41,761 bases of DNA from Gemmatimonadaceae bacterium (GTDB lineage: Bacteria > Gemmatimonadota > Gemmatimonadetes > Gemmatimonadales > Gemmatimonadaceae). A model generated the notes under the pieces. The model ran no database searches. It was not told the DNA's origin and saw only the letters and a list, made by a program, of their open reading frames with translations. Positions 1 through 5,972 of this stretch are shown in pieces (within the stretch, counting starts at the first letter, position 1; each line of letters starts with the position of its first letter). Both the position numbers and the translations under genes were made by a program. Location of the stretch: contig JAIETI010000065.1 in the NCBI GenBank assembly GCA_019745365.1, positions 1-41,761 on the forward strand. Reading direction: 5' to 3'.

Positions 1-118
1 CGACGATGTCGTGTTGACCGACGATGCGCTTCCCGATCTCCGCCGCGAGCGCGTGGCGCGCGGTGGCGAGACGATCGAGGAGCGCGAGGTCGTTCGGGGT
101 CGCGGGGGTGACGCTCAA
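1..118 (-). CDS. MoxR-type AAA+ ATPase, N-terminal fragment (runs off left edge)
   Basis: Only the first 39 codons are inside the window. They read from a TTG at 118-116, which overlaps the TGA of the upstream lipoprotein gene (TTGA). The visible peptide ends in EIGKRIVGQHDIV, which matches the start of the MoxR AAA+ domain (typically 'EIxKvIvGQdevv') just before the Walker A loop. MoxR ATPases are cytoplasmic chaperone-like ATPases, usually encoded with VWA-domain proteins. The Walker motifs lie outside the window, so the assignment rests on this short N-terminal match and on the coupling to the upstream gene. The TTG start is inferred from the overlap. Confidence 0.6.
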   Translation of the reverse strand, partial: MSVTPATPNDLALLDRLATARHALAAEIGKRIVGQHDIV

Positions 119-561
119 GGCACCACGAACTCAGTGCGCTGTTCGAGCGGGAAGTTCGCGCTCGCGAGCGTGGCGATCACGGTGTAGCGACCGGGCGCGG
201 TCGCGCGCCACCGCTCTTCGATCGCAAGTGTGTCGGCGGTGCGGAGCACCTTGTTCTGCAGCGCCTGGGTGAAGAGGCGTCCCGTGCTCCAACGCCACGT
301 CTCGCGGCCGAGCGAGTCGAGCACGACGATGTCGTGCGTCTGGCCGCTGTTGAAGGCGAGTTCGACTTTCTTCGCGCCGTCGTTGGTGACATGCATCGCG
401 AAGGTAACGCCGTCGCGCACATCAACGTTGAGTGCCGCGTGGACGCCGCCGTTCTTCGCGGCGCTGTGATGCGCGAGGAGCTCGCTCGACTTCGACCGCG
501 GTCCGCATGCGAATGCGAGGGCCGTGGCGCAGATCAATGCAAAAGAGAGCTTCGAGTTCAT
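115..561 (-). CDS. BsuPI-domain (intracellular proteinase inhibitor-like) lipoprotein
   Basis: 148 aa. The N-terminus is a signal peptide with a lipobox (LAFAC, Cys19), so the mature protein is probably a membrane-anchored lipoprotein. Residues about 45-147 form a BsuPI-like beta-sandwich. The diagnostic stretch reads 'FNSGQTHDIVVLDSLG..ETWRWSTGRLFTQAL', close to the family pattern of Phe/Ser-Gly-Gln, Asp-hydrophobic run, 'W.WS.G..F.Q'. The founding member inhibits a Bacillus intracellular protease; exported members such as this have no established target. The ATG at 561 is the only start that keeps the whole signal peptide. Its stop overlaps the TTG of the MoxR-like gene, so the two are probably co-transcribed. 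A good promoter lies upstream at 634-662. Confidence 0.8.
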   Translation of the reverse strand: MNSKLSFALICATALAFACGPRSKSSELLAHHSAAKNGGVHAALNVDVRDGVTFAMHVTNDGAKKVELAFNSGQTHDIVVLDSLGRETWRWSTGRLFTQALQNKVLRTADTLAIEERWRATAPGRYTVIATLASANFPLEQRTEFVVP

Positions 562-633
562 CGATCGAGCGGGGGGAGTCGCGTGGGCGCGGTGCCGATC
601 ACAAAGCTGTCCGTGGCCTGTGTCGGCACAAGG

Positions 634-662
634 AAGTTATCAACAATCAGACGACCCGTCAA
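634..662 (-). promoter_or_regulatory. Candidate promoter for the BsuPI lipoprotein / moxR unit
   Basis: Read on the minus strand: TTGACG (662-657), a 17-bp spacer, then TAACTT (639-634), about 73 nt before the ATG at 561. The -35 matches 5/6 of the sigma-70 consensus and the -10 only 3/6. It also reads as TTTG-N20-TAACTT, which resembles the Bacteroidetes-type TTTG/TAnnTTTG promoter. The intergenic stretch 562-854 holds this element, the 10-bp palindrome CTGACGTCAG at 732-741 and the atp upstream region; I see no gene in it. Confidence 0.45.
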
Positions 663-810
663 ATCATTAGTCACATCGTAACTCGCGGTGCGGTGGCGCT
701 TTGGGTGCCATCAGCGCGTCATGCCGCATCGCTGACGTCAGAAAGAGCAGAAATGTGTGGTCGTGCGCGCATGGATAAGCGTTGAGCGGGCCGTCCTACC
801 GCAGGCGGAC

Positions 811-845
811 TTTGCTTGCGCTTTTTTCACAAGCGCCTACTTTTC
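811..845 (+). promoter_or_regulatory. Possible atp operon promoter/operator region
   Basis: TTTGCTT at 811-817 is followed by an inverted repeat GCGCTT (818-823) / AAGCGC (831-836) around a T-tract, and by TACTTT at 838-843, which is a plausible TAnnTT-type -10. The spacing between the TTTG/TTGCTT element and TACTTT (20-23 bp) is too long for a classical sigma-70 promoter. Transcription from here would leave almost no leader before the ATG at 855. This is a weak call based on position and pattern. Confidence 0.2.
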
Positions 846-854
846 CCTGCTGAA

Positions 855-1172
855 ATGACGCGCGAATCGCGGCCCGACGGCCCTGTTCCTCCAGACCAGG
901 CCACGGGACGACCCGCCCCCCGCAAAGGGGAGCAGGCCGACCGCGACGGATCGCTGAACGCCGGGGTCTTCCTCGGTCTCGGACTCCAGTTCGCCGTCTC
1001 GGTCGTCGGCTTCCTCTACCTGGGTCAGTGGATCGACCGCAAGCTCCACTCGGCTCCCACCTTCCTTCTCATCGGCGTGTTCACCGGCGCGGGCGCGGCG
1101 TTCTTCTCGATCTACCGCACCGCCACCGCAGAACAACGTCGCCTCGACGAGGCCGCGCGGAAGCCAGAATGA
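855..1172 (+). CDS. atpZ: AtpZ/AtpQ-family ATP synthase accessory membrane protein
   Basis: 105 aa. A charged, proline-rich N-terminus (1-33) precedes two membrane helices (about 36-56 and 66-88) joined by the family signature 'YLGQWIDRKLHSAP', as in the ATPase_gene1 (AtpZ) family found at the head of F-type ATP synthase operons. Family members are small inner-membrane proteins. Bacterial AtpZ, alone or with AtpI, has been linked to cation transport and to c-ring or complex assembly. The ATG at 855 is chosen because codons from the in-frame TTG at 816 fall in the putative promoter/inverted repeat and add no family sequence. Its stop overlaps the next ATG (ATGA), so it is translationally coupled to the atpI-like gene. 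Confidence 0.8.
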   Translation: MTRESRPDGPVPPDQATGRPAPRKGEQADRDGSLNAGVFLGLGLQFAVSVVGFLYLGQWIDRKLHSAPTFLLIGVFTGAGAAFFSIYRTATAEQRRLDEAARKPE

Positions 1173-1516
1173 AAGCTTGGATCGGATTCCTCGGGTCTGC
1201 CGCCGCCCTGATCGGAGCGGGCGTCGGACTGGTGAAGCTCTCGCAGCCGACGCCGGCGGTGTGGAGTGCAGTGAAGGTCAGCGCGCTCGTCGCGATGGCT
1301 GTGCAGGTCGCGACCTTCGCGGTCGCTCGCGCGTGGGCACGTCGGAACGTGATCGCCGGATGGGGGATCGGATCCCTCCTGCGCCTCGTGTCACTGGCGG
1401 CCTACGCGTTCGTCGGGGTCAAGGCACTCGCGCTCACTCCTGGGCCCGCGCTCCTCGCTCTCGCCGCGTTCCTCTTCGTCACGATGCTGGTCGAACCGCT
1501 GTTCCTGACCCAATGA
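1169..1516 (+). CDS. atpI: AtpI-like four-helix membrane protein of the ATP synthase operon
   Basis: 115 aa with four predicted membrane helices (about 3-22, 34-55, 62-80 and 86-110). Sequence similarity to any one family is weak. The call rests on size, topology and position between atpZ and atpB, where AtpI usually sits. AtpI helps assemble the c-ring into the membrane sector but is not part of the final enzyme. The start overlaps the atpZ stop and its own stop overlaps the atpB start, both as ATGA, so the three genes are coupled. Calling it simply an uncharacterised Fo-operon membrane protein would be equally safe. Confidence 0.65.
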   Translation: MKAWIGFLGSAAALIGAGVGLVKLSQPTPAVWSAVKVSALVAMAVQVATFAVARAWARRNVIAGWGIGSLLRLVSLAAYAFVGVKALALTPGPALLALAAFLFVTMLVEPLFLTQ

Positions 1517-2463
1517 GACTCGGTACACTCGCACTCTCCCTCGCGCTCGCGGTGACCCCGCTCGCGGCGCAGTCCCACGATGCAGCAGCCCCGACCGCAG
1601 ACGCGGCGCATAGCGCGCCCGCCAAGGTCGACATCATCACGCCGCACATCACGGACTCGAAGCATCTCGAGCTTCCGTACTGGAAGCCGCCCTTCGCGAT
1701 CGAGGTCGAGCTCCCCACCTGGTCATGGGCGCAGTTCCACGTCGGGCCCATGCTCGTCGACCTCTCGCCGACGAAGCACGTGGTGATGATGCTCCTCGCG
1801 GCGGTCATCCTGCTCGTGCTCCTCACCGGCACCGCACGCGCGCATCGCCGCGCGGCGACGGCGGGCGGCGTGGTCCATGGGAAGCACAACGCCCTCGAAG
1901 CGATCATCCTCTACATGCGCGACGAGGTGATCCTCCCGAACGTCGGGCACCACGGCGAGGGCTTCGTCCCGCTCGTGCTGACGATCTTCTTCTTCATCCT
2001 CACCATGAACCTGCTCGGCCTCGTGCCCTACGGCGCGACTGCCACGGGGAACATCGCCGTCACGGCCACGCTCGCGATCATCGCGTTCTTCACGATCGAG
2101 ATCGCCGGAGTCCGCGCGCAGGGCGTGCACTACCTGAACACGCTCTTCTATTGGAACAAGGATCTGCCGCTGATCATGCGGGTCCTGATGTTCGTGATCA
2201 TGAGCCCGGTCGAGATGATCGGAAAGCTCACCAAGCCGTTCGCGCTCGCGATCCGTCTCTTCGCGAACATGACCGCCGGGCACATCGTCGTGCTCGCGTT
2301 CATCGGGCTGATCTTCCTCTTCCAGAGTCTGATCTCCGGCGCGCCGTTCGCCATGGCCGTCGCGATCATGGTGCTGGAGCTCTTCGTCGCGTTCCTGCAG
2401 GCGTTCATCTTCTCGCTCCTGACCTCGGTGTTCATCGGGCAGATCCGCGAAGCGCACCACTAG
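1513..2463 (+). CDS. atpB: F-type ATP synthase subunit a (AtpB) with N-terminal signal peptide
   Basis: 316 aa. Subunit a forms the proton half-channels against the c-ring in the inner membrane. The conserved helix reads KPFALAIRLFANMTAGH; Arg248 in it is the essential arginine (E. coli aR210). The C-terminal helices with '...FLQAFIFSLLTSVFIG' are also typical. Unlike E. coli AtpB, it begins with a Sec signal peptide (1-19, PLAA then Gln20) and an extramembrane segment of about 60 residues rich in Ala/His, as in several FCB-group AtpB proteins. The ATG at 1513 overlaps the atpI stop. A 161-nt spacer with two hairpins separates it from atpE. Confidence 0.97.
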   Translation: MRLGTLALSLALAVTPLAAQSHDAAAPTADAAHSAPAKVDIITPHITDSKHLELPYWKPPFAIEVELPTWSWAQFHVGPMLVDLSPTKHVVMMLLAAVILLVLLTGTARAHRRAATAGGVVHGKHNALEAIILYMRDEVILPNVGHHGEGFVPLVLTIFFFILTMNLLGLVPYGATATGNIAVTATLAIIAFFTIEIAGVRAQGVHYLNTLFYWNKDLPLIMRVLMFVIMSPVEMIGKLTKPFALAIRLFANMTAGHIVVLAFIGLIFLFQSLISGAPFAMAVAIMVLELFVAFLQAFIFSLLTSVFIGQIREAHH

Positions 2464-2509
2464 TCGTACCCGCACCCACGTCGCGCATCCGCGGCGGGGG
2501 TGAGCAGTA

Positions 2510-2552
2510 GCCGATCGAGCGATCGGCGAGGTCCGTTGGATCGTGAGATCCA
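2510..2552 (+). other. Two tandem hairpins in the atpB-atpE spacer
   Basis: The first is a perfect inverted repeat GCCGATCG (2510-2517) / CGATCGGC (2520-2527). The second is TGGATC (2537-2542) / GATCCA (2547-2552) closed by a GTGA (GNRA-type) tetraloop. Neither is followed by a T-tract, so they are unlikely to be terminators. In this position they could stabilise or direct processing of the atpE message, since c subunits are needed in excess; that role is inferred. Confidence 0.6.
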
Positions 2553-2624
2553 CTGACGGACTGCGTGGCCCCCACGGCGCGCCGGATGCAGAACCCCAGT
2601 CCGAGTTCCTCGGAGACCACTACC

Positions 2625-2909
2625 ATGACGATTCTTCCGCTCCTCCAGGCCGCTGCTGAGACGGCTGCCACCGCTTCGAACAACAACACGGGCCTCGCCC
2701 TCATCGGCGCCGGCCTCGGCGCGGGGCTCGCCGTGATCGGCGCCGGCCTCGGCATCGGCCGCATCGGTGGTCAGGCCGTGGAAGGCATGGCGCGTCAGCC
2801 GGAAGCCGCGGGTCGCATCCAGACCGCCGCGCTCATCCTCGCCGCGCGCATCGAAGGCGCCGCCCTCTTCGACGTCGTCATCGCGTTCCAGATCCAGGGC
2901 AAGTTCTAA
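2625..2909 (+). CDS. atpE: F-type ATP synthase subunit c (AtpE), H+-type
   Basis: 94 aa hairpin proteolipid of the rotor ring. Helix 1 is glycine-rich ('GAGLGAGLAVIGAGLGIG'), the polar loop is RQPE (57-60), and helix 2 carries the ion-binding carboxylate Glu77. Glu77 lies 20 residues after Arg57, the same spacing as R41-D61 in E. coli. The Na+-ring signature (Gln in helix 1, Glu-Ser/Thr in helix 2) is absent: the equivalents are Ile and Glu-Gly, so protons are the likely ion. The ATG at 2625 has GGAG nine bases upstream. An N-terminal extension (MTILPLLQAAAETAATA) may be a signal sequence. Hairpins flank the gene on both sides. Confidence 0.96.
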   Translation: MTILPLLQAAAETAATASNNNTGLALIGAGLGAGLAVIGAGLGIGRIGGQAVEGMARQPEAAGRIQTAALILAARIEGAALFDVVIAFQIQGKF

Positions 2910-2920
2910 GCTCGTCCGCT

Positions 2921-2954
2921 CGTGGTGGTCGCGCCGATCGGCGCGGCCACCGCG
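2921..2954 (+). other. Long GC-rich hairpin between atpE and atpF
   Basis: CGTGGTGGTCGCGCCG (2921-2936) pairs with CGGCGCGGCCACCGCG (2939-2954): up to 16 pairs including two G-T wobbles, the innermost pairs opening into a small loop. It starts 11 nt after the atpE stop and has no T-tract. It could stop 3'-to-5' exonucleases or attenuate transcription into atpF; either role is inferred. Confidence 0.6.
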
Positions 2955-3000
2955 GGGCTCGTCCTCCCGAAAAGTCCACCGCCGGTCGCCGGCTCCCCAT

Positions 3001-3579
3001 ATGCGCGCTCTTCTCCGTAGCACCGTCCTCCTCGCTCTCGTCACCACGCCCGCGCTCGCGTCGGGTGGTGGGGCGGAAGGCGGCAAGGTGAACCTCCTCT
3101 CGCCGTCGGGCGGGGTGATGTTCTGGACGCTGCTCATCTTCGTTGCGCTCTTCCTGCTCCTCCGGAAGTTCGCGTTCGGTCCGATCCTCGCCGCGGTCGA
3201 GTCGCGTGAGCAGGCGCTCCGCGATGCGCTCGCCGCCGCGCAAGCGGATCGCGACGCGGCCGCCAAGCTGATCGCCGAGCACAAGGCCGCGCTCGAAGGC
3301 GCGCGCACCGAGGCGCAGGCGCTGATCGCCGAAGGACGCGCGACGTCTGAGAAGATGCGCGCCGAGCTGCTTGGTCAGACGAAGGCGCAGCAGAGCGAGA
3401 TGCTCGACCGCGCGCGTCGCGAGATCGAGACCGAAAAGGCGAAGGCGATCGCCGAGCTCCGTCGTGAGGCGATTGATCTCGCCATCGCCGGTGCGGGCAA
3501 GGTGATCGGCAAGAACCTCGACGACGCGACCAACCGTAAGCTCGTCGAGGACTACCTCGCGTCGCTGGGCAGCCGCTGA
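3001..3579 (+). CDS. atpF: F-type ATP synthase subunit b (AtpF) with signal peptide
   Basis: 192 aa peripheral-stalk subunit. Residues 1-21 look like a cleavable signal peptide (LLALVTTPALA then Ser-Gly-Gly). A membrane helix follows at about 38-57 (MFWTLLIFVALFLLL), then 'KFAFGPI' and a long charged Ala/Glu/Arg/Lys-rich coiled coil to about 170, as in family b subunits. The C-terminus ('KLVEDYLASLG') is the usual delta-binding end. The ATG at 3001 is preceded by no clear Shine-Dalgarno. Its stop overlaps the atpH start (TGATG). Confidence 0.95.
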   Translation: MRALLRSTVLLALVTTPALASGGGAEGGKVNLLSPSGGVMFWTLLIFVALFLLLRKFAFGPILAAVESREQALRDALAAAQADRDAAAKLIAEHKAALEGARTEAQALIAEGRATSEKMRAELLGQTKAQQSEMLDRARREIETEKAKAIAELRREAIDLAIAGAGKVIGKNLDDATNRKLVEDYLASLGSR

Positions 3580-4115
3580 TGCGCGATACCTCGATCGCCC
3601 GCAACTACGCGGAAGCGGCGCTCGAGCTGGCGCAGCGCGAGCAGGGCGCGGATGTGTGGGGGGGATTCCTCCACGCGCTCGCCGACCTCGTGGAGCGTGA
3701 GCCGGTGGTGCGCCGCTTCATCGCCGCGCCGCAGGTGGCCGAGGCCGCCAAGGCCGCGGTGCTCACGAAGGCGTTCGGCGGGAACATCCCCTCGAAGCTC
3801 CTCCGCTTCGTCCTGAAGGTCATCGCCAACCGTCGGCAGCTCCTCTTCCCGATGATCGCGGTCGAGTACGATGCGCTGCGCGACATCCAGGAAGGGCGCG
3901 TGCACGCGCGGGTCACCGTCTCGCGCGCGATCAGCGATGCAGACCGCGACGCGATGACGGCGCAGCTCTCGAAGGTGCTCGGCAAGACGGTGGTCCCGCA
4001 CACGACGGTGGATGCCGAGATCCTCGGCGGCGTGATCGTGCGGGTGGGCGACCGCGTGATGGACGGCTCGGTGCGTCGCAAGCTCGGTGCGCTGCGCGCG
4101 AAGCTCGCGCGCTAG
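3579..4115 (+). CDS. atpH: F-type ATP synthase subunit delta (AtpH)
   Basis: 178 aa, the normal length for the family. Delta caps the F1 alpha3beta3 head and joins it to the b stalk. The N-terminal helical domain starts with 'SIARNYAEAALELA' (family 'vArrYAkALfela'). The C-terminal part carries 'LLRFVLKVIANRRQLLFPMI' and 'ILGGVIVRVGDRVMDGSVRRKL', the delta/OSCP signature. The ATG overlaps the atpF stop. In most operons atpA, atpG and atpD follow; here a terminator follows within 20 nt, so the F1 genes must be elsewhere. Confidence 0.96.
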   Translation: MRDTSIARNYAEAALELAQREQGADVWGGFLHALADLVEREPVVRRFIAAPQVAEAAKAAVLTKAFGGNIPSKLLRFVLKVIANRRQLLFPMIAVEYDALRDIQEGRVHARVTVSRAISDADRDAMTAQLSKVLGKTVVPHTTVDAEILGGVIVRVGDRVMDGSVRRKLGALRAKLAR

Positions 4116-4130
4116 GGTGCGCCGTGTGAT

Positions 4131-4165
4131 GACGAGGCCGTCCGAGAGGGCGGCCTCTCGTCTTT
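4131..4165 (+). terminator. Intrinsic terminator after atpH
   Basis: GAGGCCG (4134-4140) pairs with CGGCCTC (4151-4157), extended by GAC/GTC beyond a small bulge, and is followed by TCTTTCG. The T-tract is short, so efficiency is uncertain, but its place 16 nt after the atpH stop and before an unrelated gene supports the call. Confidence 0.6.
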
Positions 4166-4193
4166 CGATGTGGGGCCACGCAGATTTCGCGTG

Positions 4194-4523
4194 ATGGCAT
4201 CGACTCCCGAGGGGCCACTCGATCGGCGCGGCTTCTTCAGTCGCGGCTTCGCCGAGCTGTTCGGGAAGGCGGCCGAGGCGGTCGGCGAGCGGGTGGAGGA
4301 TGTGGCCGCGGCGGCGGGGCTGCGATTCCCGGTGGTCGATGCGGTGCGCTGTCTCCCGTTCCGCGATGTGGCGTGTGGCGTGTGCGCGCGCGTGTGTCCG
4401 GTGGGGGAGGCGGCGCTGCGGTTGGATGAGCGCGGTCGTCCGGTGATCGGGGGCGCGTGTACGGCGTGTGGTCAGTGCATCGATGCGTGCGTCACCGCGC
4501 CATCGAGCTTGCAGTCCTCTTGA
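4194..4523 (+). CDS. Small 4Fe-4S dicluster ferredoxin-like protein
   Basis: 109 aa. Eight cysteines fit two 4Fe-4S clusters: C53, C61, C64 and C68-Pro (one spacing longer than the usual CxxC) and C89xxC92xxC95xxxC99. The N-terminal 'DRRGFFSRGFAELF' resembles the NapF-type N-terminus. It carries RR but no hydrophobic segment after it, so I do not expect Tat export; a cytoplasmic electron carrier or assembly factor is more likely. The partner is unknown. The start could be ATG 4194 or the GTG directly before it (4191). The cupin gene follows 11 nt downstream. Confidence 0.65.
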   Translation: MASTPEGPLDRRGFFSRGFAELFGKAAEAVGERVEDVAAAAGLRFPVVDAVRCLPFRDVACGVCARVCPVGEAALRLDERGRPVIGGACTACGQCIDACVTAPSSLQSS

Positions 4524-4534
4524 ACGAAGGACCG

Positions 4535-4906
4535 ATGAGTCGAACCGAAGTGCGCATCGTCCCCAAGCCGTGGGGCCACGAGACGATCTGGGCGAACACC
4601 GAGCTCTACGTGGGGAAGATCCTCCACGTGAAGGCGGGGCACGCGCTCTCGATCCAGTATCACCTGCGGAAGGATGAGACGATCCATCTGTTGCGCGGTG
4701 AGCTGCGCTACCTCACCGGCGTGCAAGGCGGGCCGCTCGAGGAGACGCCGCTCGCGGTCGGCGAGAGCTTTCGCAATCGTCCCGGGATCGTACACCAGAT
4801 GATCGCCGTCACTGACTGCGACATCCTCGAGGCGAGCACGCCGCATCTCGATGATGTGGTGCGCTTGCAGGATCGCTACGGGCGCGAAGGGACGAGCGCG
4901 CCATGA
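4535..4906 (+). CDS. Cupin protein, mannose-6-phosphate isomerase type II-like
   Basis: 123 aa, a single cupin barrel. 'KPWGHETIW' near the N-terminus, 'LHVKAGHALSIQYHLRKDE' and 'IHLLRGELRYL' resemble the C-terminal cupin of phosphomannose isomerase/GDP-mannose pyrophosphorylases. The usual first metal motif G(X)5HXH is altered (QYHLRKDE keeps one His and a Glu), and a second His lies in 'PGIVHQM'. It could be a sugar-phosphate isomerase or a binding protein. GAAGGA precedes the ATG at 4535 by a short space. Its stop overlaps the start of the nucleotidyltransferase (ATGA), so a joint role in sugar-nucleotide synthesis is likely. Confidence 0.7.
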   Translation: MSRTEVRIVPKPWGHETIWANTELYVGKILHVKAGHALSIQYHLRKDETIHLLRGELRYLTGVQGGPLEETPLAVGESFRNRPGIVHQMIAVTDCDILEASTPHLDDVVRLQDRYGREGTSAP

Positions 4907-5895
4907 AGGTGATCATCCCGTTGGCGGGGAAGGGGACGCGTCTGCGTCCGCACACGCACACCGTGCCCAAGCCGATGCTGCGCGTGGCGGGGAAGCCGGT
5001 GATGGATTACGTCCTCGATGATGTGCGGCGGCTGGGCGACATCGACGAGGTCATCTATATCACCGGGCATCTGAAAGAGGCGGTCGAAGCGCACGCGCGC
5101 TCCGCGTACGCGGATCTCCCGGCCTCGTTCGTCGAGCAGAAGGTGCAGGATGGGACGGCGGGTGCCGTGGCGCTTGCGCGGGCACGTGTCGATGCGCCGG
5201 TGCTGATCATCTTCGTCGATACGATCTTCGATACCGACCTCTCGATCCTCAAGCAGTCCACTGACGACGGGATCATCTGGACGAAAGAAGTCGAGGACTA
5301 CCAGCGCTTCGGCGTGGTGGTGACCGACGCGCACGGGCACATGACGCGGATCGTCGAGAAGCCCAAGACGCCGATCTCCAAGCGCGCGAACATCGGGTTG
5401 TACTACATCCGTGACTGGAAGCTGCTCTTCGCGGGGATCGACCATACGCTCGCCGCGCCCGCCAACAACGGCGAGTACTATCTCACCGATGCCTTTCAGT
5501 ACATGATCGACCACGGCGCCAAACTGAAGGTGGTCGATGTCGAGGGATGGTACGACGCGGGGAAGCTCGACACCCTGCTCGATACCAACCGGGTGATGCT
5601 GGAGAAGGGGCGCGCGCGCGTGCCCGCGGCGGGGTTGGAGCGGTGCACCATCATCGACCCCGTCTACATCGAGGACGGCGTGACGGCGACCGCGTGCACG
5701 ATCGGACCGAACGTCTCGATCTCCGCGGGCACGATGCTCTCGGGGAGCACCGTGCGCGATGCGGTGATCGGCGCGAAGAGCACGCTGACCGATTGCGTGC
5801 TGCATGACAGCATGATCGGCGATGCCGTCGTGCTCGCTGGAGTGCGCGGGTCGGTGACGGTGGGCGATCACAGCGAGGTTCGGGTCGAGCGCTGA
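4903..5895 (+). CDS. Sugar-phosphate nucleotidyltransferase (RmlA/GlmU-like) with C-terminal beta-helix
   Basis: 330 aa. The N-terminal Rossmann-like domain starts with 'PLAGKGTRLRPHTHTVPKPM' (GxGTRLxP..PK), the NTP-binding loop of NDP-sugar pyrophosphorylases. 'FVDTIFDTD' supplies the metal-binding Asp and 'VEKPK' the sugar-phosphate loop. Residues about 220-328 are hexapeptide-like repeats ('IIDPVYIEDGVTATACTIG'), a left-handed beta-helix. It should make an NDP-sugar from sugar-1-phosphate and NTP in the cytoplasm, for surface polysaccharide; the exact sugar cannot be told from sequence. Translationally coupled to the upstream cupin. Confidence 0.85.
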   Translation: MKVIIPLAGKGTRLRPHTHTVPKPMLRVAGKPVMDYVLDDVRRLGDIDEVIYITGHLKEAVEAHARSAYADLPASFVEQKVQDGTAGAVALARARVDAPVLIIFVDTIFDTDLSILKQSTDDGIIWTKEVEDYQRFGVVVTDAHGHMTRIVEKPKTPISKRANIGLYYIRDWKLLFAGIDHTLAAPANNGEYYLTDAFQYMIDHGAKLKVVDVEGWYDAGKLDTLLDTNRVMLEKGRARVPAAGLERCTIIDPVYIEDGVTATACTIGPNVSISAGTMLSGSTVRDAVIGAKSTLTDCVLHDSMIGDAVVLAGVRGSVTVGDHSEVRVER

Positions 5896-5920
5896 GCCGC
5901 GCGAGGGTCGCGGTGGGTGC

Positions 5921-5953
5921 AGCGGGGGGATAGCTTCCCCCCGCTCGCCTTTT
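5921..5953 (+). terminator. Intrinsic terminator after the cupin-nucleotidyltransferase unit
   Basis: AGCGGGGGGA (5921-5930) pairs perfectly with TCCCCCCGCT (5936-5945) across a 5-nt loop; CGCC then TTTT follow. It lies between the stop at 5895 and the Shine-Dalgarno of the next gene at 5963. Confidence 0.7.
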
Positions 5954-5972
5954 CCCCCCTGCGGAGGCACCT

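Noticed and set aside
815-833. Rex-like redox operator upstream of the atp operon (TTGCGC-N5-TCACAA)
   Set aside because: Only the right half matches TCACAA; the left half has 4/6 and the spacer is five instead of six. Not enough to call.
816-854. TTG start that would add 13 codons to atpZ
   Set aside because: These codons lie in an inverted repeat and promoter-like sequence and have no family similarity; ATG 855 is better.
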